From Aspidapion aeneum (lineage: Eukaryota; Arthropoda; Insecta; Coleoptera; Brentidae), in the NCBI GenBank assembly GCA_963576565.1, contig OY755038.1, positions 177,932,438-177,996,437 of the forward strand: 64,000 nucleotides of DNA. The letters are read 5' to 3'. The notes under the pieces are model-generated. The model had not been told where the DNA came from and searched no databases. It saw only the letters and a list, made by a program, of their open reading frames with translations. Numbering within the stretch: the stretch's first letter is position 1; every line of letters starts with the position of its first letter. The translations under genes and the position numbers were made by a program. Of this stretch, positions 24,451 to 33,900 are shown piece by piece.

Positions 24451-24507
24451 CCGTCGTGTTGCTACCTTGAGTTTTTATTGGATGTTGATTTTTTAAAAAC
24501 TTTTCTA

Positions 24508-24530
24508 TGAGTGTGTGTGTGTGTGTGTAC
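24508..24530. repeat. (GT)n microsatellite
   Basis: About nine GT units followed by an imperfect continuation (ACCTGTGTGTC). Confidence 0.9.
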
Positions 24531-24603
24531 CTGTGTGTCTCTTAATTCTACTTTGTTTTGCAATCATTACAGTGTAGCTACTTTCGATCTTTGTTTGAAC
24601 CTT

Positions 24604-24684
24604 TTGTTTTTCAATCTTTTGTATTTTCGACCTTTTGTACTTTCGAACTTTTGTATTTTCGACTTTTTGTATTTTCGACCTTTT
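24604..24684. repeat. 17-18-bp minisatellite
   Basis: About four to five tandem copies of TTTTGTATTTTCGACC with single-base changes. It gives the repetitive Lys-Val-Arg frames on the minus strand, which are not real genes. Confidence 0.8.
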
Positions 24685-25015
24685 CTTCGCCGCCCGCTTT
24701 TTTTTGAACAATAATAAAAATAATAGTAGGTATATTATAAACCTGGAGCGTGCAGTGTTTACTTTTAATACCACGGCGGGAATTTTCATGCTCGACCGGA
24801 AGAAGGGCTATAATTTGCTAAGTGACTAAAAGGGACTTTAATGCCAAGGTTTATTTTTATATACTAAAAATAATAATAATCATAAACTAAATAAATAGGT
24901 ATTAAACCACTTACCGTACTGTAGTTTTAGCATGTCAAGTATATAAAAAAACAGTGGGCAGTGATAGTTGTCATGGCATTACATTAAACAAAAGTCAGTC
25001 AGATGCTAACAAACA

Positions 25016-25067
25016 AAGGTCACTCATCGTCAAGCAAGGTAAAGCTTGCTTGACGATGAGTGACCTT
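25016..25067. repeat. Perfect 23-bp stem-loop
   Basis: The 23 bases at 25016-25038 (AAGGTCACTCATCGTC...) are exactly complementary to 25045-25067, with a six-base loop GTAAAG. The symmetry stops sharply on both sides. No coding or other repeat context explains it. Confidence 0.9.
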
Positions 25068-25892
25068 ATAACAAACAATGTGGAAAAATATTATTTATTT
25101 CATAACAAACTAATTAAGTTTACTCGAGAAAAAGTTCGAATTACATTTCTCGAAGATGGAAAATAAAGCATATTCTTACTTTGAGATGGGCATGGAAATG
25201 ATGCAATAAACAGAATTTCGAAAATTTCACAGTTTCCTGGTTTACAGCCTGGAGAAGTCTAGAAAGTTAAATGCTTCGTTTATATGGAAGCAATATTCTA
25301 TGCCTAAGGACACAATAACGATCAAAACGAACCAAGCCATCGGCAAAGTAAAGTAAGCTTACGGCAAGCTGGAACAAAATAATCGGTATCGTGTATATAT
25401 TCCTTTTTGTTTTTTGTATTATGATAAAATAAAATAATCCAAAAACCTATATTTTGCCTTTATGGTTTTAAAGAAATTACTTTCAATCACTGGAGACAAG
25501 AAATACTACCTTAGCCCATGAAAAAAGGGATTAAACGTACACCTTTATTCCGTAGAGAGCATAAAACATTTATTAAATAATACAAAACCCAACATAATAG
25601 TTTTCTATATTTTAGAATATATATAAAACATGCAAACTATATTTTTGGTTTCCTTCGCTGTGTGGACTGCTGGACACAGGGTCCTAATAAATTTGAAATC
25701 ATAAAAAACTTAGTTTTTTTAGGTTTGTTTATTTGGACAGTAAAATTTATATACCGGATGTGACGGACAGTTCTTTACGTAACATTTGTAAACCATTTAA
25801 TTTTTTTAAACATAAAAAAAGCTATGCTCCTGACAGTGTCAGATTTGAGTTTTTCGTAAATGAGGTTATGTTTGGTGTCGCTACCCCTGGGA
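25068..25892. other. No recognised gene
   Basis: AT-rich cargo of the 16.5-kb insertion. The last 20 bases (from 25875) are the left half of repeat R2, a second copy of the sequence at 22936-22984. Confidence 0.35.
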
Positions 25893-26461
25893 GAGCGGCT
25901 AGTTCACAACTTGCATTCCGTTTGCTATTGGTCGAAATAGTCAGCTGACTTTTTAATGTTGAACGTTGCCGTTTAAGATTATTATTATATTATATTAAGA
26001 GATGGTGCCACCAGTCAAGCATTTAACAAACTTTATGTTTACAGCTTTCGGCGTAAAATACGAATATATACTAGTTGTAAGTGACTAAAAAGAGTAGTGG
26101 TTTGTGCAGTACATACCTATTGAATTTAACTAAATCTATGCATATGCCGATGAGTTTTTTTTTTATTGTTTTTTAAAAACATATTATTTTTTTTTTAATT
26201 AGCTTCCTTATCCTGTTTTCCTGTCGAAATCGGTGTTAACCTAACCCTGATAAATTATTCGACAACGTATCCTAACCTGTCCAGATACGCCCCGGTCAGG
26301 ATACGTTTCCCATCAATTGACCACGGTTAGGTTTTGTTTCAGTTTGGTTTAACACCGATTTCAACCTCCCAAAACGAGGACAGGAGAGTTTTAATTTTAA
26401 AAATCCCGCCTGACTATGTCAACCAATAGCAAATGGAATGCAAGTTGTGAACTATCCGCTC
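25893..26461. mobile_element. MITE with about 55-bp TIRs inserted in repeat R2
   Basis: Left tip GAGCGGCTAGTTCACAACTT (25893) and right tip AAGTTGTGAACTATCCGCTC (ending 26461) are inverted copies extending about 55 bp with four or five mismatches. The insertion splits a sequence present unbroken, in reverse, at 22936-22984. This shows the pre-insertion state. The interior (about 26219-26390) holds an inverted pair around GAAATCGGTGTTAACC that is related to the core of the 23.54-24.45 kb foldback. Confidence 0.75.
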
Positions 26462-26800
26462 GTTGGAAGATGCCAGGCTTTCAGGATGCAGTGACCCTAA
26501 GAATAGTCGCCACAGTCTCCATCTGACGAAAATAAGTCGAAGGCGGAATTTTTCAGGGGTGCCACGACCACGTGGTCACTTTGTGCAAGGAAAACTTAAG
26601 TTTGCGACACGCTCCCTAGAGGGAGCCACACATATAGGCAGGGAACTGCGTACAGCCGACCTGAAAATAGGTTCATAATATGAATAAAATGAACGGGACC
26701 CAAGAAACAAACCTTTAAAACATAAATTTCAAACTTTCTATAAATTCGTATAATTAAAAATAATGTTTGTATAATTATGTAAAATTTCTTGTGTGCCTAA
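26462..26800. other. Right half of repeat R2, then unassigned sequence
   Basis: 26462-26500 (CTTTCAGGATGCAGTGACCC) continues repeat R2. A 71-codon plus ORF (26463-26678) has no recognisable motif. Confidence 0.35.
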
Positions 26801-27549
26801 TATTATAGATTTGTTAAAAAATTCTAATTTTCTACTTAGCAATAAAAAGTTGAAAATAGCCCTAAAAAACTACTATTTACGGATTAGATCAAATTTTGGT
26901 CCAGGAGGTGAGTTACAGGGTGATATCGAAAATAGTAGTAAATCTTAATTAAAATCACATTTTTAAAAAACAACTCTGTCAGGAGTTTTAGTTAGCAAAT
27001 AAGAGTAAGAAATACATTAAAATATGTATCATGAACTTATTGTATTATTTTTAGATCCAGGACGTGAGAGACCTACAGGGTGATATCGAAATTAGAAGCG
27101 TAATTTTCTAAAAAACAAATTTTTAAAAACAATGTTGTCAAGAGCTTTCGTTAGCAAAAAATTATTTGAAACACGTTACACAATCATACCATTATCAGAT
27201 TTTATCACCTTCAGGTCCAGGAATTGAGCTACATGGTGATATAGAAATTATTAGTGTGTGTAAATTTTCTAAAAATCACATTTTTAAAAAGCAAGGTTGT
27301 CCGAAGCTTTTGTTAGCAAAGTATAGTTAGGAATACGTTAAACAATCATACCATTAACTGACTGTATCACCGTTAGGTCCAGGAAATGAGGTACAGGGTG
27401 ATATCGAAATTAGTAATAAAATTTCGTAAAAATCACGTTTTTAAAAATCAACGTTGTCAGGAGCGTTTGTTAGCAAAAAATAGTTAGGAACACGTTAAGC
27501 AATCATACCACTTACTAAATTTCATTTACTGAGCTACAGGGTGAAATGA

Positions 27550-28345
27550 ATAAATAAATCCAAAAATATTCACATATATTTACGTGAAAAACTTTTACTA
27601 TTTATTTGACAAATTTACAAGTTAATATGATAAAATTTTGACATTAAAACATATTAGTTAATATAACCAAATCAACCTAAGCCCCTAACTAACCTTGGTC
27701 AAAATAAAAGTTTACAAATACACATAAGAAATCCAAAAATCCCTACATTTATTTACGTAACAACATCTTGGTTCCTTGTTCTTTTACAAATTCACAAGTT
27801 AGTTTGAAAAAATCATGGCTTTATAATACATATCAAGTATAACCAAACCGAACCAAACCCATATAAATAAGGTTGGTCAATATAAAAATGTACAATAATT
27901 ATTTACAGAAAAACCTGCCTGCCTTCGTTGTTAATTCACAAATTTATAGTAAATCAAAATTTTTTTACAAATATTTTACATTTGTTTGATTTGTTAATTA
28001 ACAAATTTACAAGATATTTTAGAATCTTGGCCCTAAAATATATATTTAATGTAACAAAACGAAAGCCTTCACTAGGCTTGCCTAATGTAAACATTTACAA
28101 ACATACACGATAAATATAAAAATCTGCACATTTATTTACAGGAAAAAACTCTCTTCGTTGTTATTTCACAAATTTGCATGTTTTTTAGGCAACAATTTAA
28201 CACCCAAGTTATCTATTTAACATAACCAAACCGAGCCAAATCAAATCCTTATAATTATTAAGCTTGCTCAATATAAAAATGTACAAATACACATAATAAA
28301 TATTACATTTATTTACATTGACAAACAACAACCTGCACACAAATA
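27550..28345. repeat. Satellite-like array, about 175-190-bp unit
   Basis: Four to five degenerate direct copies marked by AAATCCAAAAATCCCTACAT (about 27730) and ACATTTATTTAC, each followed by TTCACAAATTTACAAG-like and AACCAAACCGA-like blocks. It lies in the middle of the foldback element. Confidence 0.65.
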
Positions 28346-29173
28346 TTTTTGTCCCGTATGTCGTTCTTAGTTTTATTTAATTACTTGTATATAGACTTCT
28401 TCCAAAGTGAAGCGACTCAATATTTTGCATTTCTTTCAAAAAATCTGTTAATACCTGTACCGCTACATAGTTATTTGGTTGTCTGATAAAGGGATATATT
28501 TCTTTACTTCTTTAGCTATTTTTACTGAAAACTCCAAATCAACAAAAGCAGTAGTTTCATCCCACTTAAGGTCTTTTATCTTTAAATTTTAAATATCTTT
28601 TACATAAATATTTTTTTGTATCGCTTAGGCTTTTAATTGTTTGTACAATAGTTATTTACCTAACAAGTGCGGAAAGAGGTACTTTTCCGCACGCGACGGC
28701 AGTTGCACAATCGACGCGGAGCGGAGTTCGGGCAAGCCGTCAAGGATGGAAAAGATAGTTTCCGCAAGAATTAGGTACAATGTTTTTCCTACGAGTGTTT
28801 TTGTCCATCTTCTTTATCAAAAAACATGTTTTAATTCGCAAAGATTTTATAATAATGCTAGAAAATGATACGTAAGATAGAATAGTTACATAAATCATTT
28901 AATGAGTCCTAAATATCTTCATTTTTAACAAAACAAAAATCGTGCGGAAAAGAAATTTTTCAGCACTAGTGCGGAAAAGTTACTTTTCCGTACGTTTTTT
29001 AACTTTTATTTTTACTTGATTTTTTTATGCACGGAAAAATATTAAAACAGGATTTTTTTATTATGATATATTAAAAAGAAACTTTATGTAAAGAACATTT
29101 AAATAACAATAACGAAAAAGTTAACGATGGTAGATATTGAAATTGAAAGTGCACTTTCTGTTTGTTGCATGCT
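28346..29173. other. Spacer with TGCGGAAAAG inverted motifs
   Basis: GTGCGGAAA...TTTTCCGCAC at about 28669-28694 and GTGCGGAAAAGTTACTTTTC at about 28970-28989 are short palindromic motifs. A related GTGCGGAAAAGTAATTAAC lies at 29521-29540. A 75-codon plus ORF (28641-28868) overlaps the first motif and is not convincing. Confidence 0.45.
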
Positions 29174-29464
29174 TCAATATACATCAGATGCCGCAACATC
29201 TTGAATAACGTCGTTTCTTATTGGAATTTGATTGGTTGGTGTTTGGCCCACTACAGAAATGCCTTGATCAGTTTGCTGCTTAGAATTACTACTGTAGTGA
29301 ATGGAGAAAGGTATATTGGTCTGTACAGGCTGTAACACATTACATGATTCCTCATTCGGTGCTTCTGGTAGCATCGGTACAGCAGCACTTCTTGAAAATG
29401 AAACTTGTGTGTAGGAGAACGGGTTTTCATTTGAAAACGATTGTGGACGGGAAGGTTCTTGCAA
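29174..29464 (-). CDS. Unrecognised ORF, possible captured exon
   Basis: This 96-codon minus-strand frame has balanced amino-acid use unlike the AT-biased noise around it: rich in Ser, Pro, Asn, Gln and Val, with few Lys and no low-complexity run. It includes NENPFSYTQVSFSR and ends DVIQDVAASDVY before a stop. The frame is open upstream but the first ATG is absent; the nominal start is a Leu codon. It could be the last exon of a host gene carried inside the foldback element, between GTGCGGAAAAG motifs. No function is suggested. Codon-level conservation cannot be judged here. Confidence 0.35.
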   Translation of the reverse strand: MQEPSRPQSFSNENPFSYTQVSFSRSAAVPMLPEAPNEESCNVLQPVQTNIPFSIHYSSNSKQQTDQGISVVGQTPTNQIPIRNDVIQDVAASDVY

Positions 29465-30162
29465 TTTGGACGTGCGAAAAAAATCGTGAGGAAAGTAAAA
29501 ATGATGCGAAAAAGTAAAATTGTGCGGAAAAGTAATTAACGTAATATTCTTTTAATAGATCGCTCAAGAAACCCTAACTTATATGTTCTTGGTTTGTAAA
29601 CAGTAAGGTGAGGCCAAAAGTTATTTTTAAAAATATGATTTATAAAAGAATTTACTACTAGTATCTTACCTACTGGACCTAAATGTAACGCAGTTAGTGA
29701 ATGGTGTGGTTTGTTTACATATTCCTAACTATTTTTTGCTCACCAAGACTCCTGATAAAGTTGATTTTTAAAATTGTGATTTTTACAAAAGTGTTTTACT
29801 AATTTTGATATCACCCTGTACCTTACTCCAAGGACCTAAAGGTAATACAGTCAGTTAATGTTATGATTTTTTAACGTGTTCCTAAGCATTTTTTGATAAT
29901 GAAAGCTCTTGACAACATTGTTTTCTAAAAATGTGATTTTTAGAAAAATACACTAGTAATTTCGATATCACCCAGTAGCTCACTTGCTGGCTCTAAAGGT
30001 AATACAATAAGTTAGTGATATGATTTTTTAAGGTATTTCTAACTCTTGTTTGCTAAGTAAAACCCCTGACAAAGTTGTTTTTAACAATGTAAATTGTACA
30101 ACTATTTTTGATATCACCCTGTAACTCACCCCCTGAACCTAAATTTGAAATAATCCGTTAAT

Positions 30163-30167
30163 ACATA
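30163..30167. other. BEL-A target-site duplication, left copy
   Basis: ACATA here and ACATA at 38033-38037, a perfect 5-bp direct duplication as expected for BEL/Pao integrase. Confidence 0.95.
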
Positions 30168-30877
30168 TGGGGTTCCCTGGTGGTCCAGAAAGGAGATTGT
30201 CTGGAATTTAACGGTGTCAGGTGTGGACTGTATAAAGTTAAGGGAATAAGGTCATAGGCTAAGCTGGTACAAGGGATTCTGAAATGGTCTAGTTTACCTT
30301 CTAGGTTAGTGTAGCAATAAGCAAATGTATGTAAGGTAAAAATAATGCATTTTCACTTACCATTTTTATACAGGAAGTGGAACTCATGGGAGGACGCGCT
30401 GTTAAACCGTAGTTTTTGCACCCCACATTTATGTGGTAGGAGAGTCGCTAACACGCGTGTATACTGGTTGGAAGACGAAACGGTTCTCGCTGATGCGGCA
30501 GCAGGTATCGCTGCTGCGTTCATTCTCCCACATGGCGCCCAGTGGCGTCGTTAATCCATAGGCGTAGGAGAAAAGGAATAAGTAGGAAGGAATGAGATTA
30601 CGAAGGTCCATATTAAAGGAACTAGGAACCTTAGTAATTCAAAATGCATTTTATGTAAAGTAAATTAATTATAGCAAATTGTAATATTTGCCTCTAAAAC
30701 CGCGGGAGTTTCAAATGCAAATAACCCAGTAATTTTAAGTACTTAATTAGTTAATTAATACTAAATAAACAAAAAATAGAAAATGCTCTAGTGAATCACC
30801 AAATAGCCTAATTCGAACCAATTTGGTAAATTATAGTAAAAAGAACATATTTACAAAAAGGAAGGCGGGACGAACCA
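30168..30877 (-). repeat. BEL-A 3' LTR
   Basis: 710 bp. On the minus strand it begins TGGTTCGTCCCGCC and ends GGGAACCCCA, so TG...CA termini. A 69-codon plus-strand frame lies in both LTRs and is regarded as chance. Confidence 0.95.
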
Positions 30878-30891
30878 TTTCCCACCCCCCT
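30878..30891 (-). other. BEL-A polypurine tract
   Basis: Read on the minus strand, AGGGGGGTGGGAAA directly precedes the 3' LTR. It is the expected primer for plus-strand DNA synthesis. Confidence 0.85.
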
Positions 30892-30919
30892 GAGAATGCC
30901 CAGGGGCATTTCAGAGAGT

Positions 30920-33900
30920 TTAATTTGTAGGCAGGGCGCATAGTTTTACCAAAGGCCGTTTGTAGGTACCTTTAGTAGTCTTTACAATAGCAACCCGTGG
31001 AACATTATCAGAACCTTTAATAAGGTCTTCAATGCGGCCTAGGGGCCAATCCAATGGAGTGGAATTTTCATCTTTGATCAGTACCATAGTACCAATATCA
31101 ATGGAAGCAAGAGGTTGGTGCCATTTGGCTCGCTGTTGCAAAGTGTGCAAATATTCGCGATGCCAGCGAATCCAAAAATCGCGGTGCATTCTTTGCAACA
31201 GTTGCCACCTGGACAGCCTGTTTAACGCAATATCGCAGTAGTTTGGATCGGGTATTGTACCTGGAGGCCTCAAATTTAAAAAATTATTAGGAGTCAAGAC
31301 CGCCAGATCAGTAGGATCGGTGCTTAAGGCACATAAAGGACGTGAGTTCATTATGGCTTCAACTTGGGTTAAAACCGTATTTAATTCCTCATAGGTGAGT
31401 ATTTGATTTCCAACTACCCTGTGAAGATGAGTCTTTAAAGATTTAATGTTTGATTCCCAAATGCCTCCCATGTGGGGAGCAGCAGGTGGGTTAAAAGACC
31501 AAACTATACCTTCCCCCTTCACGCAATCAGAAAAAATTTGTCGCAAGTATTTTTCAGAGGCCACGAAGTTGGTCCCGCAGTCTGAAGAGATCTTTGAGCA
31601 TAGTCCTCTTCTAGCTATGAAGCGGCGCAGAGCAGCCAGAAAGGCTTCTGATGTCATATCAGAGACTAACTCTAAATGCACGGCTTTAACAGCGCAACAG
31701 ATAAACAAACAGACATATGCTTTCATGGTTTTTGCACCTCTGGTCCGACCAAGAGTAATCGTGAACGGACCACAAAAATCTATACCTACATTTTCGAACA
31801 CCTTTGCTTCGGAAACTCTAAATTTCGGTAGGTTACCCATAGGGGGTTGAAGGGAGTTAGGTTTAGTTTTCCAGCAAGTATGGCAAGAACTTAAAACTTT
31901 TCTCACTACCTTTTTAGCAGACAATACCCAGAAGTTTTGCATTAGTAAAAAAGTTGTGGTCTGTATACCACAATGAAGATTGCTGCGATGCAAATCTAAA
32001 ATCAGTAATTCAGTGAATTTTGCACTAGAAGGCAAAAGAATTGGAAATTTTTTATCGTATGATAAATTTGAATGGCATAAACGGCCTCCAACACGAAGCA
32101 AATCGTAGCTTTCATTATGCAAAAATGGACATAATTTTTGAAAAGCTTTTGGAAGCTGTTTCTTATCTTTTAGTAATTCAATTTCTTTTTGGAAAGAAAA
32201 AGATTGTACGCATTTCGAAATAAAAAGTAAGCTTTTGTAGTAATCCTGATTTGTAAGGTAATCAGTAGCAAAATTGTATGAGGGATTTTTAAACTTTTGT
32301 AACCCTCGCAAAAAGTAAGCAACTATTCTCTTAATTTTAAAAAGAGAACTGTATTTTTCAAACAAGTTGTTTACATAATATTCAACTGTTTGTTCGCAAG
32401 TAAAAACGTTAAAAATATTTTTTCGCTGTTCTTCCAAAACTGCATTCCCATCGTAAGTAACTGTCATAAAATCCCAAGTATTTGTAGGTTGGTTTAGAAA
32501 AGAAGGCCCTTCTAACCAAAAATAAAATCTTTGTAAATCAGAGGGATACATTTCCCTAGTACCGCAGTCAGCAGGATTTTGTTCAGTAGGAACATAATGC
32601 CAAAACTCAGGGCTAATTCTTCCTTGTATATAGGCAGTTCTATTCGAAACAAATGTTTTAAATTTGTGAGGAGATCCCTGAATCCAAGATAAGGTCACTG
32701 TGCTATCAGTAAAAGCAAGAATTTTATCAAATTTAATTTTTTCCGCGAACGTTTCTAGTAAAAAATCCATTAATTTAGCCAACAAAACAGCTCCTAAAAG
32801 CTCTAGTCTTGGTAAAGTTAGTTTACGACGCAACGGTGCGACTCTAGATTTACTACAAACAAAAAAAACTTTAATGTTTCCATCAGAATAAAAAATTCGA
32901 ATATAAGCGACAGCACAATAGGCCCGTTCTGAACTATCGCAAAATCCTACTAGCTGGATTTGACTAGCATTAGGCAAAATTATTTGACGAGGAATTTTAA
33001 CAGAATGCAAAAACTTTAATTCATTTTTAAATTTTTCCCATTTAAAAACAATTTCCGGACTGACAGGGTCGTCCCAGTTTAAGTCTTCTGCCCAGCAGTA
33101 TTGAACAATTAATTTTAAAATTAAAACTATTGGCGCCAAAAAAGACAGAGGGTCGTAAATGCGGGCCAAATTACTTAAAATTGTTCTTTTAGTGCATGTT
33201 TGGAGAGAACAGTCGAAAGTATAAAAAAATTCATCAGTATGAGGGTTCCAATTTAAACCGAGAATTTTCAAAGTTGAATTTTCAGCATCTAAATCGAGAG
33301 AAAGAGCCTTCATCGAAATGTGTGACTCAGGAAGATCGGATAGTAACTCGGGACAATTGCTCGCCCATTTACGCAATTCGAATCCACCTCGGCTAAGTAG
33401 CTCGATTAATTGATTTTTCATCTCAGTGGCCTTAAAAAAGTCATCACTTCCCGAAATCACATCATCGACAAAAACTGCCTCCTCAATGATTTTTGAGGCA
33501 AGAGGGAGGTCCTCATGCTCTCTAGCAAGTTGCAGCAAAGTTCTGATAGCCAAAAAGGGGCTACAAGAGACCCCGAATAAAACTCTATTTATTTCGAAGT
33601 CTTGAATAGGCTGGTTAGGATCAAACCTCCAAACTATTCTTTGAAAATTAGTTTGACTAGGGTCAACTAAAATCATCCTGTACATTTGACGGATGTCGCA
33701 ACAAAAGCAAAATTTATGCAAACGATAAAGTAATAAAATTTTTTGTAAGTCCCTTTGTAAAGGGGGCCCAGTATAAACAGCGTTGTTGAGCGAGATTCTG
33801 CCAGGGGCGTGCATGCTCGCATCAAAAACCACCCTCAGGGGGGTGCTAGTAGAATCTTTTTTAAACACCGCATGGTGTGCAATATAAAAATGATTTGAAA

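Noticed and set aside
23537..24470. Phe-, Arg- and Lys-rich repetitive ORFs on both strands
   Set aside because: Translations of the TTCGAA-unit arrays of the foldback element.
24505..24789. Lys-rich minus-strand ORF with repeated Lys-Val-Arg segments
   Set aside because: It is a reading of the 17-18-bp minisatellite and the GT microsatellite.
30345..30554. 69-codon plus-strand ORF, identical at 37500-37709
   Set aside because: It lies wholly inside the two BEL-A LTRs and is antisense to the element. Identity reflects LTR identity, not gene conservation.
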